Shown in pieces: positions 1 through 9,208 of a stretch of DNA of 64,000 bases. The stretch lies in NCBI RefSeq assembly GCF_900185015.1, contig NZ_FXYD01000005.1, positions 1 through 64,000 of the forward strand, written 5' to 3'. Made by a program: the position numbers and the translations under genes. Below the pieces are notes generated by a model. That model did no database searches. It had not been told where the DNA came from and was given only the letters and a program-made list of their open reading frames with translations. Every line of letters starts with the position of its first letter. The first letter of the stretch is position 1. The stretch comes from Octadecabacter ascidiaceicola. GTDB lineage: Bacteria > Pseudomonadota > Alphaproteobacteria > Rhodobacterales > Rhodobacteraceae.

Positions 1-240
1 ACCCGCGAAGAACATGAAGATGCCCGTCAGGTCGCGCGTGATATCGCAAAAACTAAGCAATATGCGATCTCAATGCGGCTGCGAAAGAAGGTCGAAATGC
101 TCTTCGCACACCTCAAACGTATTCTGGAGTTGGGACGATTGCGATTACGCGGCCCATGCGGGGCAAATGACGAATTCCTACTCGCTGCCACCGCCCAAAA
201 CCTCCGCAAACTAGCGAAGATCTTTCCTGCACCGCAGTAA
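1..240 (+). mobile_element. IS1182-type transposase, C-terminal fragment (cut by window edge)
   Basis: The reading frame is open from base 1 and ends at a TAA at 238-240. Its 79 codons read as the C-terminal end of a DDE transposase of the IS1182/IS5-like type: a basic stretch RKKVEMLFAHLKRIL, then LRLRGP and a final ATAQNLRKLAK segment, which is the usual tail of this family. The rest of the gene lies outside the window, so I cannot tell whether the element is intact. The right end of the element probably lies between 300 and 360, before tlpA, but its inverted repeat cannot be defined without the other end. Confidence 0.8.
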
Positions 241-365
241 ACGTGCAAAGCCTGATCAGAAAGGCGCCCGCGCTGTGTTGAGAATCGTACTTTCTGCGCT
301 CGCAACACATTGTTTTTCAACAGAATCGACGGAAACCGGACTTTCGCTGCTTCGCGGCATTACTG

Positions 366-947
366 CTAGCCAAGTAATTCCCTTAAAATAGTCTTCGCGC
401 TCTCGCTTGCCCAGTCAGCGTCGCCGATCAAACGCGCAACTTCTTGGCCCTGCGGGTCCATAATCAACGTCACGGGCAATCCGACAACCCCCATATCCCG
501 CGCGAGCGCTGAATTGTTGTCGGTGTGAAGCGGCAGGTTATCAACGCCGATCTCGTCCAAAAATCGTTCCATCGCCGGGCGTTGGTTCAACCCGGTCGCG
601 ACCGTTACGACCTGAAAATCATCACCGCCAAATTCGTCCTGCAGTTCTGACAGATGCGGCATTTCCTTGCGGCACGGCGCACACCACGTGGCCCAGAAGT
701 TCAGCAAAACATACTGCCCCTCAAACGCCGCCAACGTCAGGTCAGATCCGTCTTCGTGCGTAAACACCACATCAGACCCGCGATCAGCCCCGAATTGCAG
801 CTTCATCATGTCACCTGTGCGCAATGCCTCAAGTGCTGTGAAATCCTGTTGCACAACGGCAGGGCTTTCCCCTCGCTCCGATGCCAAGTATAGCCCTGCA
901 CCAACACCGATAACTGTGGCAGCTGCGAAAATCAGTTGTTTTTTCAT
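366..947 (-). CDS. tlpA: TlpA-family thiol:disulfide oxidoreductase
   Basis: This 193-residue protein has an N-terminal hydrophobic anchor (about residues 4-22) followed by a periplasmic thioredoxin fold. The redox motif WCAPC lies at residues 88-92 in the context [15 protein letters not shown], and a cis-proline segment VGLPVT follows, as expected of the TlpA/ResE group. Such proteins keep haem-binding or copper-centre cysteines of exported proteins reduced during cytochrome assembly. The gene is divergent from argH with about 30 bp between the two starts; the functional link to argH is not obvious and is probably only positional. The family call is firm, the physiological target is inferred. 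Confidence 0.9.
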   Translation of the reverse strand: MKKQLIFAAATVIGVGAGLYLASERGESPAVVQQDFTALEALRTGDMMKLQFGADRGSDVVFTHEDGSDLTLAAFEGQYVLLNFWATWCAPCRKEMPHLSELQDEFGGDDFQVVTVATGLNQRPAMERFLDEIGVDNLPLHTDNNSALARDMGVVGLPVTLIMDPQGQEVARLIGDADWASESAKTILRELLG

Positions 948-977
948 CGGGCAAACCTCTGCGTAAGGACGCTTTTT

Positions 978-2372
978 ATGTCGGATAAATCATCCTCAAA
1001 TGCAATGTGGGGCGGTCGCTTTGCCGCAGGACCAGACGCAATCATGGAAGCCATCAATGCATCCATCGGATTTGATCGTCGATTGGCGAAACAAGACATC
1101 GAAGGCTCCCGTGCACATGCGGCGATGTTGGCCGCACAAGGTATCATCACCGATAGCGATGCCGAAGCGATCCGTGAAGGCCTCCTCACGGTGTTGTCAG
1201 AGATTGAGGGCGAAACGTTCGAATATTCGACCGCGCTTGAAGACATTCACATGAACGTCGAAGCCCGCCTGAAAGACATCATTGGCGAGCCTGCGGGCCG
1301 TTTGCACACAGGTCGTTCCCGCAATGACCAAGTGGCCGTCGATTTTCGCCTTTGGGTGCGGGATCAATGCGATGCCGCTGACGGCGCGTTGAAAGCCTTG
1401 ATCGAGGCGTTGATTGGTCAGGCCGAAGAGGGCGCTGATTGGGTTATGCCCGGTTTCACCCACCTTCAGGTCGCCCAGCCCGTGACATGGGGTCACCACA
1501 TGATGGCCTACGTTGAGATGTTCGCCCGCGACCGTGCCCGTTTCGCGGATGCCCGCAAGCGAATGAATGAATCACCTTTGGGTGCCGCTGCACTTGCCGG
1601 CACGTCCTTCCCGCTCGACCGCCAGATGACCGCGGATGCGCTAGGCTTTGATCGCCCGATGGCCAACTCGCTTGATGCCGTCGCCGCCCGTGACTTTGCC
1701 CTCGAATTCCTCGGCGCGGCGTCCATTTGCGCGATGCACCTGTCCCGTCTCGCCGAAGAACTCGTCATCTGGTCCTCTGCGCAGTTCCGCTTTGTCGCCA
1801 TGTCTGATCGTTGGTCCACGGGTTCCTCCATCATGCCGCAAAAACGCAACCCAGACGCGGCGGAGCTCTTGCGCGCCAAGATCGGGCGTATTTTCGGGGC
1901 GAATGTGGCCCTGATGACAATCATGAAGGGCCTTCCGCTGACCTATTCCAAGGACATGCAGGAAGACAAAGAACAAACCTTTGATGCTGCGGATAACCTG
2001 ATGCTCGGCCTTGCCGCGATGACGGGTATGGTCGCCGACATGAAAGCCCGCCCTGATGATCTACGCGTCGCGGCCGCCATGGGCTTTTCCACCGCCACTG
2101 ACCTCGCCGACTGGCTTGTGCGCGAACTCGGCCTGCCGTTCCGTGATGCACATCACATCACCGGATCACTGGTTGCGATGGCCGAAGACCAGGGCTGTGA
2201 CTTGCCAGAACTAACCCTTGAGCAAATGCAGTCTGTTCATGCGGGCATCACTGGGGCTATCTTTGATGTGTTGGGCGTGGATAATTCCGTTGCTAGCCGC
2301 ACATCCTACGGCGGCACCGCGCCAGTAAATGTACGCGCGCAAATTGCCCGCTGGAAAAAGGACCTCTCATGA
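978..2372 (+). CDS. argH: Argininosuccinate lyase
   Basis: ArgH cleaves argininosuccinate to arginine and fumarate, the last step of arginine synthesis, in the cytoplasm. The 464-residue length is normal. The fumarase/aspartase superfamily signature [13 protein letters not shown] lies at residues 281-293, carrying the catalytic serine loop, and the TGRSRNDQ segment (111-118) and His162 (GFTHLQ) mark the other conserved regions. I chose ATG 978 ([15 protein letters not shown]) over the upstream in-frame ATG because homologues begin just before the WGGRF motif. The stop codon overlaps the start of a small lipoprotein gene, so the two are probably co-translated. Confidence 0.97.
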   Translation: MSDKSSSNAMWGGRFAAGPDAIMEAINASIGFDRRLAKQDIEGSRAHAAMLAAQGIITDSDAEAIREGLLTVLSEIEGETFEYSTALEDIHMNVEARLKDIIGEPAGRLHTGRSRNDQVAVDFRLWVRDQCDAADGALKALIEALIGQAEEGADWVMPGFTHLQVAQPVTWGHHMMAYVEMFARDRARFADARKRMNESPLGAAALAGTSFPLDRQMTADALGFDRPMANSLDAVAARDFALEFLGAASICAMHLSRLAEELVIWSSAQFRFVAMSDRWSTGSSIMPQKRNPDAAELLRAKIGRIFGANVALMTIMKGLPLTYSKDMQEDKEQTFDAADNLMLGLAAMTGMVADMKARPDDLRVAAAMGFSTATDLADWLVRELGLPFRDAHHITGSLVAMAEDQGCDLPELTLEQMQSVHAGITGAIFDVLGVDNSVASRTSYGGTAPVNVRAQIARWKKDLS

Positions 2373-2545
2373 TGCGCCCTATTATTACACTTTTCACTGT
2401 GGCGTTTGTCGCGGCCTGCGGTGCCAATGATCCGCCGATTCGCCCGTCTGGAAACGTTGGCGTATCCGTTGGGCCAAACGGCGTGACCCCGAATGTTGGC
2501 GTTGGCGCAACAAACGGCAACTTCACCGTCGGGCTTAGTCTCTAG
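2369..2545 (+). CDS. Tiny predicted lipoprotein
   Basis: This 58-codon frame starts within the argH stop (ATGA overlap at 2369-2372). The product has a short hydrophobic N-terminus ending in the lipobox VAAC (Cys at about residue 18), so it should be lipidated and membrane attached. The mature part is only about 40 residues, rich in Gly, Asn and Val, with an internal [16 protein letters not shown] repeat-like pattern. I recognise no domain. The argH-lipoprotein-lysA order suggests conserved linkage, as in the argH-lysA lipoprotein (LptM/YifL) arrangement of other Proteobacteria, but sequence identity with YifL is not evident. An LptM-like role is only a guess. Confidence 0.75.
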   Translation: MMRPIITLFTVAFVAACGANDPPIRPSGNVGVSVGPNGVTPNVGVGATNGNFTVGLSL

Positions 2546-2614
2546 GCTGATCGGGGTTGGGCTTGCTGTGTAATCTGCTAGGTCAGATGAAACGCGATTC
2601 CACCGGAGAGCAGA

Positions 2615-3880
2615 ATGGACCATTTTCTTTACCGTGACGGCCAGTTGATGGCCGAAGACGTCAGCATCGCTGAGATTGCAGCGCAGGTCGGCACGCCGTT
2701 CTACGTCTATTCCTCCGCGACATTGCTGCGTCATTTCAAACTGTTTGATGACGCGCTGGACGGTATCGACCACCTCGTGTGTTTCGCGATGAAATCGCTG
2801 TCCAACCAAGCGGTGCTTAAGCTGCTCGGCGATGCAGGCGCTGGCATGGATGTAGTGTCCGGTGGGGAATACCTGCGTGCCAAAGCTGCGGGTGTATCTG
2901 GCGACAAAATCGTGTTTTCGGGCATCGGTAAAACCCGCGACGAAATGCGCATCGCACTGGAAGGCGGTATTCGCCAATTCAACGTCGAATCTGAGCCGGA
3001 AATGGAAGCGCTTTCGGAAGTTGCCGTTTCATTGGGTAAGGCCGCGCCAATCACAGTGCGCGTGAACCCTGATGTGGACGCAAAAACCCACGCCAAAATC
3101 TCCACCGGTAAAAAAGAAGACAAATTCGGCATTCCAATCAGCCGCGCCCGCGACGTGTACGCGATGGCCGCCGATCTGCCGGGCCTGAAAGTTATCGGCA
3201 TCGATGTGCATATCGGCAGCCAGTTGACCGAACTTGAACCCTTCCGCCTTGCGTACCGCAAGGTTGCCGAACTCACCGAACAGCTGCGCAGCGATGGGCA
3301 CGAGATTTCCCGCCTCGACCTTGGTGGCGGCCTTGGCATTCCTTACGCGCGTGACAACAACGCGCCACCACTGCCCATCGAATACGGCGCAATGATCAAA
3401 GAAGAAGTCGGGCACTTGGGTTGTGAAATCGAGATCGAACCGGGGCGCCTGATCTCGGGCAACTCCGGCATTCTTGTGACCAAAGTGATCTACGTGAAAT
3501 CCGGCGAGGGGCGTAAATTCCTGATCGTTGATGGCGCGATGAACGACCTGATCCGCCCTGCGATGTACGAAGCCCACCACGACATCATCCCCGTTATTGA
3601 ACCGCAGGCCGGCGGTGAACAAACCCAATACGACATCGTTGGCCCGATCTGCGAAAGTGGCGACACCTTCGCCAAGGGGCGAAATATGCCGACTTTGAAC
3701 GCAGATGAACTCGTCGCGTTCCGCTCTGCTGGCGCCTATGGTGCTGTAATGGCAAGCGAATATAACTCGCGCCCCCTCATTCCCGAGGTTCTGGTCCACG
3801 GGGATCAATTTGCGGTTATCCGCCGACGTCCGACCTTTGAAGAGATGATAAACCGCGATAGCATACCTGAGTGGCTGTAA
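2615..3880 (+). CDS. lysA: Diaminopimelate decarboxylase
   Basis: LysA is a PLP enzyme that decarboxylates meso-diaminopimelate to L-lysine. The 421 residues cover a complete fold type III decarboxylase: the PLP lysine lies in CFAMKSLSN (Lys60), the VHIGSQ motif follows in the barrel, LDLGGGLGIPY binds phosphate, and the substrate-binding ICESGDTFA segment lies near the C-terminus. A Shine-Dalgarno-like GGAGAGC precedes ATG 2615. It follows argH and the tiny lipoprotein on the same strand and is probably in the same transcription unit. Confidence 0.97.
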   Translation: MDHFLYRDGQLMAEDVSIAEIAAQVGTPFYVYSSATLLRHFKLFDDALDGIDHLVCFAMKSLSNQAVLKLLGDAGAGMDVVSGGEYLRAKAAGVSGDKIVFSGIGKTRDEMRIALEGGIRQFNVESEPEMEALSEVAVSLGKAAPITVRVNPDVDAKTHAKISTGKKEDKFGIPISRARDVYAMAADLPGLKVIGIDVHIGSQLTELEPFRLAYRKVAELTEQLRSDGHEISRLDLGGGLGIPYARDNNAPPLPIEYGAMIKEEVGHLGCEIEIEPGRLISGNSGILVTKVIYVKSGEGRKFLIVDGAMNDLIRPAMYEAHHDIIPVIEPQAGGEQTQYDIVGPICESGDTFAKGRNMPTLNADELVAFRSAGAYGAVMASEYNSRPLIPEVLVHGDQFAVIRRRPTFEEMINRDSIPEWL

Positions 3881-3934
3881 CCGTTTCGCAGCGCCCAAGC
3901 TGGTAGGAGAACCCCGCTGATACCAACAGGCCCA

Positions 3935-6565
3935 GTGCTTGCGCATTTGAAAATGCCAGTTTTGTTGACCCGCGCCGGTTTGATCGCCGAGCGCGTGACG
4001 CAAGCCTTTTGGCCATTCTGGACGGTTCTGTTCTTCGTACTCGCGCCGCTTGTTATGGGCTGGCAGGACTTTCTGCCGCTTGAGGCGGTTTGGGTTTATG
4101 CTGTCATCGCGGTGCTTGCCCTGTTGTGGACGTTGGTGCGCGGATTTCGCCGCCTAAATTGGCCGAGCGAGGCCGAGGCCATTGCTCGCGTTGACGCCCG
4201 CCTTCCCGGCCGCCCGATTGCGGCTTTGAATGACATCCAAACAATCGGCGCAGGCGATGCCGCGTCCGAGGCCGTTTGGGACGCCCACCTGACACGCATG
4301 CAGGCCAAGACCCGCGATGCCAAAGCGGTTGAACCCGATTTGCGCGTGTCGGCAAAAGACCCCTATGGCCTGCGCTACATGGCCGTGTTGTTCATGGTGG
4401 TCGCGCTTTTGTTCGGCTCAATCTGGCGTGTTGGCACCGTCACGAATGCCGCGCAGGGCGGCGACGTTCTGGCAACTGGACCCGTTTGGGAAGGCTGGAT
4501 CGAACCACCTGCCTACACAGGCAAGCCGACGCTTTACCTTGCCGACATCATCGCCAACCGCATCCAAGTTCCGCAAGGCTCATTCATTACTCTGCGCCTT
4601 TACGGCGATGTTGGCGCATTGAGCGTGTCAGAAACTGTTTCTGGACGCACCGAGGATTTGGGTGCGGCGACTGACCAACAACAGGGCTTTGAAGTCACCC
4701 AAGAAGGTGAAATCTCAATTGTCGGTGAAGGCGGCCAAACATGGAAAATCCTGCTGCTCGAAGACGCAGCACCAACCGTCGAACTTACCGGCCCGATTGA
4801 GGCTGACGCGCAGGGCGAGATGTCCCAGCCGTTTTCCGCAACCGATGATTATAGCGTTATCGCTGGAACCGCGACGATTGAGCTGGACCTCACGGCGGTG
4901 AACCGTCGCCATGGTCTGATGGTAGATCCAGACCCGCGCGAACCAGTTGTCCTCGATTTGCCAATGCCGTTTTCCGGCGATCGCGCCGATTTCGAAGAAC
5001 TGCTGATTGATGATTTCAGCCAGCACGCTTGGGCAAACTTCCCTGTGACGATGACGCTGCAAGTCGAAGACGCGCTCGGACAAACGGGCGGCAGCGACCT
5101 TGAATCCCTTATCCTGCCAGGCAAGCGGTTCTTCCAACCCACCGCCCGCGCAATCATCGAACAACGACGCGATATCCTGTGGTCCAAAACCAACGCACCC
5201 CGCGTGGCGCAGGTCTTGCGGGCTGTGTCCAACCGCCCGGATGAGCTGTTCCCCGATGAAACCACCTACCTTCGCTTGCGCTTCATTATTAACCGCCTCG
5301 AAGAAATGGAAGAAACGGGTCTAAACGACGAGGTGCAAGCTGAGGTCGTCGAGGCGCTTTGGGAACTGGCCGTCCAATTGGAAGAAGGTTCCCTCGCGGA
5401 TGCCCGCGCCCGACTTGAGCGCGCACAAGAACGCCTTGAAGAGGCCATGCGCAACGGCGCCTCGGACGAAGAAATCGCCGAACTGATGCAAGAGCTGCGC
5501 GAGGCGACGAACGACTACATGCAAATGCTCGCCGATCAGATGGAACCGTCCCCGAACGACACGGATCAGCCCGATCAAAATCAAGAAAACCAGACCATCA
5601 GCCAAGACGAAATTCAGGCGATGATGGACCGCATCCAAGAGCTGATGGAAGAAGGCCGTATGGCCGAAGCTATGGAGCTGATGGAAGAGCTCAACCAGCT
5701 GCTGGAAAACCTTCAGATGACCGAAGGCGGGGAAGGTGGCGAAGGCGGCCCGCAAACACCCGGCCAGCAATCCATGGAAGATTTGGCCGAAACCCTGCGC
5801 GACCAGCAAGACCTGACGGATGAAGCTTTCCGCGACTTGCAAGAACAGTTCAATGAGGGCCAACAAGGTCAACAAGACGGCCAGCAGCCCGGTGAACAAC
5901 CCGGTCAGCAAGGTCAGCAGCCCGGACAGCAAGGCCAAGACGGGCAAGAAGGCAACGGACAACAGGGGCAGCAACAGGGCCAAGGCCAAGGGCAGGGCGA
6001 CAACACCCAAGGAGGGCTGACTGACGACAGCGGACAAGCCGGCGAAGGTGGTGGAAGCCCACAAAGCTTCGCTGAACGTCAGGAAGCGCTGCGCAACGGC
6101 TTGAATCAGCTACGCAATAGCCTGCCAGGTTTGTCAGGTGACGCCGCAGAAAGTGCGGAACAGTCCCTAGAAAGCGCTGAGGGCGCAATGGATGGTGCCG
6201 AAGAGGCCCTTCGCGAGGGCGATCTGGCCGAAGCCATTGACCGCCAAGCCGAAGCCATGGACGCCCTGCGCGAAGGCATGCGCAACTTGGGTCAAGCGCT
6301 GGCCGAGAACCAGATGGATGAACTTGAGGAAGGTCAAGGCACGCAAACTGGCAACGCCGAAGGCCGCCCAGAACCCGAGCGCCGTGACCCGCTTGGTCGT
6401 CAGATGGGCAACACAGGGCAATTCGGGTCTGAAGAATCCATGCTGCAAGACGACATCAACCGCCGCGCGGAAGAACTATTGCAAGAACTGCGCAATCGTT
6501 CAGCCGATCAGGAACGCCCGCAGCTCGAACTCGACTACCTGCGCCGCCTTTTGGATCGCTTTTAA
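3935..6565 (+). CDS. TIGR02302-family membrane protein (DUF4175)
   Basis: This large protein (about 876 residues) matches the alphaproteobacterial TIGR02302/DUF4175 family of unknown function. It begins with two close hydrophobic segments (about 25-45 and 50-70), has a third near 150-170, then a long soluble region. Residues roughly 480-620 are very acidic and predicted coiled coil (repeated EELMEE and RLEEAME-type heptads). Residues about 640-720 are a low-complexity Gly/Gln tract, followed by more coiled coil to the C-terminus. The start is uncertain: GTG 3935 opens the frame shown, but the only good Shine-Dalgarno (AGGAG, 3905-3909) is better spaced for an in-frame CTG at 3917, and relatives begin with a few more residues. 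Confidence 0.85.
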   Translation: MLAHLKMPVLLTRAGLIAERVTQAFWPFWTVLFFVLAPLVMGWQDFLPLEAVWVYAVIAVLALLWTLVRGFRRLNWPSEAEAIARVDARLPGRPIAALNDIQTIGAGDAASEAVWDAHLTRMQAKTRDAKAVEPDLRVSAKDPYGLRYMAVLFMVVALLFGSIWRVGTVTNAAQGGDVLATGPVWEGWIEPPAYTGKPTLYLADIIANRIQVPQGSFITLRLYGDVGALSVSETVSGRTEDLGAATDQQQGFEVTQEGEISIVGEGGQTWKILLLEDAAPTVELTGPIEADAQGEMSQPFSATDDYSVIAGTATIELDLTAVNRRHGLMVDPDPREPVVLDLPMPFSGDRADFEELLIDDFSQHAWANFPVTMTLQVEDALGQTGGSDLESLILPGKRFFQPTARAIIEQRRDILWSKTNAPRVAQVLRAVSNRPDELFPDETTYLRLRFIINRLEEMEETGLNDEVQAEVVEALWELAVQLEEGSLADARARLERAQERLEEAMRNGASDEEIAELMQELREATNDYMQMLADQMEPSPNDTDQPDQNQENQTISQDEIQAMMDRIQELMEEGRMAEAMELMEELNQLLENLQMTEGGEGGEGGPQTPGQQSMEDLAETLRDQQDLTDEAFRDLQEQFNEGQQGQQDGQQPGEQPGQQGQQPGQQGQDGQEGNGQQGQQQGQGQGQGDNTQGGLTDDSGQAGEGGGSPQSFAERQEALRNGLNQLRNSLPGLSGDAAESAEQSLESAEGAMDGAEEALREGDLAEAIDRQAEAMDALREGMRNLGQALAENQMDELEEGQGTQTGNAEGRPEPERRDPLGRQMGNTGQFGSEESMLQDDINRRAEELLQELRNRSADQERPQLELDYLRRLLDRF

Positions 6566-6568
6566 GGG

Positions 6569-7459
6569 TTACCCTTGGGGAGCAGGCTCAACAGCGGGCT
6601 CCGGCGTGGCGTCAGCAGCGCTATCAATGAACCCCTGCATTTTCCCGTCCAGCCAGATGCGCAGCCCGTCGACCCATTCAACATAGGACGTCAGAACCGG
6701 TTCGGCCTGCGGAACGGCAGCACTGATCTGCGGCGCAAAGATGTAAACCAACAGCGCGATCAGCGCGAGGATCACCATCAACATGAACCCACGACGGAAA
6801 CCACTGTGCGTGCGAGCTTCCTCATACTCTTCGTCCATCACTTCGGATGGACCTGCTTCGGGGCGCAACGTGGAATTGATCTCTTCGATATCCGGCAAAA
6901 GCTCGCGGCGCGGGGCTTCTGCTTCTTGCTGCATCATCGCACCGACGGCTGCGGCTGCTTCAGGTTCTTCACCACGCAAACGCGCCAAACGATCACGCGC
7001 CTCACGGCTGCGGCGGTCTTCATCAGGGTCGTGCGACAGATCAAGGTCCGGCTGGGTCTCGATCGGATCAGCTTCGGCCTGACGCGCCGCTTGTTCGTAC
7101 TCGGCTTCTTCGCGCAGAATGTCGGCCACGTCGGGGTCCATCTCACGCCTTTGCGGTTCGACGTGTTCCGGCTCGGGCTCGGGTTCTGGCTCAGGCGCGG
7201 GTTCTGGTTCCGGCTCAGGATCGCTTACCGCTTCTGGTTCGGGCGCGGCTTCGACTTCTGGTTCAGGTTTTGGGGCAGGGGGTGGCGTCTGCTCTGACGG
7301 CGTTTCAACTGGTGCTCCATGTTCTGCTGCTTCAGACGCTCCTGGTTGCTCAAACCAAGTGTGCCCGCAGTTGGAACATTGCACATCGCGGCCGCTTGCC
7401 GGAATAACATCATCCGCGACTTCATACTGCGCGCCGCAATTCGGGCAAATCATCCGCAT
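6569..7459 (-). CDS. Zinc-ribbon membrane protein with acidic Pro/Glu linker
   Basis: The 296-residue protein opens with an MJ0042-type zinc ribbon: Cys5, Cys8, Cys28 and Cys31 in the CPNC...CSNC arrangement. A long acidic proline-rich linker with PEPEPEP repeats follows, then charged helices, one transmembrane helix near residue 230 (VILALIALLVYIFA) and a short C-terminal periplasmic part. I started at ATG 7459 because the zinc ribbon begins immediately there; the upstream frame extension carries no domain. The gene is divergent from ftsE, 175 bp away, an arrangement common in Rhodobacteraceae. Function is unknown; the topology suggests a cytoplasmic metal-binding sensor tethered to the inner membrane, which is inference. 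Confidence 0.85.
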   Translation of the reverse strand: MRMICPNCGAQYEVADDVIPASGRDVQCSNCGHTWFEQPGASEAAEHGAPVETPSEQTPPPAPKPEPEVEAAPEPEAVSDPEPEPEPAPEPEPEPEPEHVEPQRREMDPDVADILREEAEYEQAARQAEADPIETQPDLDLSHDPDEDRRSREARDRLARLRGEEPEAAAAVGAMMQQEAEAPRRELLPDIEEINSTLRPEAGPSEVMDEEYEEARTHSGFRRGFMLMVILALIALLVYIFAPQISAAVPQAEPVLTSYVEWVDGLRIWLDGKMQGFIDSAADATPEPAVEPAPQG

Positions 7460-7634
7460 TTTCGTTTTCCCCAGCCTCAATCGGGCATTCTGCCCAAACT
7501 CTTTGCGGAATCTTACCGATCCTAAGGGGCAAGCGCAAAGGTTTTGCCGCATCGCTGACGTTCGCGCAGATTGCATGTGGCGCTGGTTTGCGCCAAAACC
7601 AAACAAACAAACGGGCTAAGGGGTTAGAACCACC

Positions 7635-8306
7635 GTGATCGAGCTGGACAATGTGGCCTATAATTATGGCGGAGCAGAGCTGTTCTCCGGCCTGAATTTG
7701 CAGTTGGCGGCTGGGTCGTTCCACTTTTTGACGGGCCCGTCCGGTGCTGGCAAAACAACCTTGCTCAAGCTGTGTTATGGTGAATTGGTCGCGACAAGCG
7801 GGCAGGTACGCCTATTTGGTCAGGATGCGCGCGCGCTTAGCCGTGATGATGTGGCCCATATGCGGCGCCGCATCGGCGTGGTGCATCAGGACTGTCAGTT
7901 CCTCGATCACCTGACTGTGTCTGAAAATATCGCGCTGCCATTGTCGGTTTCTGGCCACGCTACAACCTCTTCAGATCTAACGGATCTTCTTGGTTGGGTC
8001 GGACTTTCCCAACAAGCCCAGCAATTGCCACCGCAGTTGTCAGGCGGTGAACGCCAACGTGCGGCACTCGCCCGCGCCGTCATCATGTCACCCGAAGTCA
8101 TTCTGGCGGACGAGCCGACTGGCAACGTCGATTGGGAAATGTCGCAACGCCTTTTGGCCTTGCTGGTTGAACTCAACAAAATGGGCAAAACGGTACTGAT
8201 CGCGACCCATGACATCAGCCTAATTCGCGCGGCCAAAGCGCAGGTGTCCGCGCGTGTTTTACGCTTGAAAGACCGTCGATTGCAGCTTGCGGGGGCGGAC
8301 ATCTGA
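7635..8306 (+). CDS. ftsE: Cell division ATP-binding protein FtsE
   Basis: FtsE is the ATPase of the FtsEX complex, which couples ATP hydrolysis at the divisome to activation of periplasmic peptidoglycan hydrolases. The 223 residues contain Walker A GPSGAGKT (34-41), the ABC signature LSGGERQ (135-141) and Walker B ILADEPT (156-162). The size is typical. Its TGA stop overlaps the ATG of ftsX by one base (8306), so translation is coupled. Confidence 0.95.
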   Translation: MIELDNVAYNYGGAELFSGLNLQLAAGSFHFLTGPSGAGKTTLLKLCYGELVATSGQVRLFGQDARALSRDDVAHMRRRIGVVHQDCQFLDHLTVSENIALPLSVSGHATTSSDLTDLLGWVGLSQQAQQLPPQLSGGERQRAALARAVIMSPEVILADEPTGNVDWEMSQRLLALLVELNKMGKTVLIATHDISLIRAAKAQVSARVLRLKDRRLQLAGADI

Positions 8307-9208
8307 TGAAAATTCTAAACCGCCTTCTCGAACTCCTCGCTGGGGACCCGCAAGCAGACCGCGCCGTACCGCCAACCGGTTTCACCGCGCGTCTAACGTT
8401 GCTGTCTTCCGGCGCGATGGCCTTCCTTGCGGTTTTCGCGCTGGCGCTCTCCCTTGCCACGGGCCGTCTGGCGGATCGGTGGTCGGCGGAACTTGCCAAA
8501 ACATCCACCCTGCGCATCTCCGCGCCGCAAGACCAGATGGAGGCGCAAACACGTGCGGGCCTTACGGTCCTACAATCCACCCCCGGTATCGCCCAAGCAC
8601 GCCCCCTCACGGATGATGAGCAACGCGAATTGCTGGCCCCGTGGTTCGGGCCGGATCTTCCCGTCGAAACGCTGCCCGTTCCACAGCTCATCGAGATAAT
8701 TGAGGACAGCGACGGCTACGATTCAACGGGCCTACGCGCCCGTCTTCAGGCCGAGGTCCCCGGTGCCGTGCTCGATGACCACACCCGCTGGCGTGAACCA
8801 CTTGTTGAGGCCGCTTCTCGTCTGCGTCTCCTCGGTTTCGTGTCGATGCTCCTGATCGCAGGGGCCACCGCCGCGATGATTACCCTCGCCGCCAATGCTG
8901 CTCTTGCCGCCAATTCCCAAGTCATCCGCGTGATGCGCCTTGTCGGGGCGCAGGATATCTACATCGCCCGTGCCTTTGTGCGCCGTTTTACCCTGCGTGC
9001 GCTGATCGGCGCCGCCGCAGGCACGTTTATCGGTACGCTTGCGGTCATGCTGTTGCCCAGCGCAGACGCCGCAGGAGGCTTTCTAACGGGCCTCGGCTTT
9101 CAAGGCTGGCATTGGCTCTGGCCGCTGGTCATCCCCATTCTTGCGGCGGTTGTGGCCTTTGTCGCCACACGCCAAGCTGCCCTGCGCACATTGAAGGAAC
9201 AATCATGA
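8306..9208 (+). CDS. ftsX: Cell division permease FtsX
   Basis: FtsX is the membrane partner of FtsE. Topology fits the family: a cytoplasmic N-terminus, TM1 at about 31-51, a periplasmic domain of about 120 residues, then three more helices (about 175-197, 228-249 and 267-288) and a short C-terminal tail. The conserved segment VIRVMRLVGAQDIYIARAF between TM2 and TM3 is the FtsE-contacting region. The gene overlaps ftsE upstream and the acyltransferase gene downstream (ATGA), forming one operon. Sequence conservation in FtsX is low, but the context makes the call secure. Confidence 0.93.
   Translation: MKILNRLLELLAGDPQADRAVPPTGFTARLTLLSSGAMAFLAVFALALSLATGRLADRWSAELAKTSTLRISAPQDQMEAQTRAGLTVLQSTPGIAQARPLTDDEQRELLAPWFGPDLPVETLPVPQLIEIIEDSDGYDSTGLRARLQAEVPGAVLDDHTRWREPLVEAASRLRLLGFVSMLLIAGATAAMITLAANAALAANSQVIRVMRLVGAQDIYIARAFVRRFTLRALIGAAAGTFIGTLAVMLLPSADAAGGFLTGLGFQGWHWLWPLVIPILAAVVAFVATRQAALRTLKEQS

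Noticed and set aside
5850-6020. Repetitive DNA that could be taken for a tandem-repeat or CRISPR-like array
   Set aside because: It encodes an in-frame Gly/Gln low-complexity linker; there are no equal repeats with distinct spacers and no cas genes.
5321-6064. Long Leu/Val-rich minus-strand frame
   Set aside because: It is the antisense of the Gln/Glu-rich tract of the TIGR02302 gene; low-complexity codons create the open frame.
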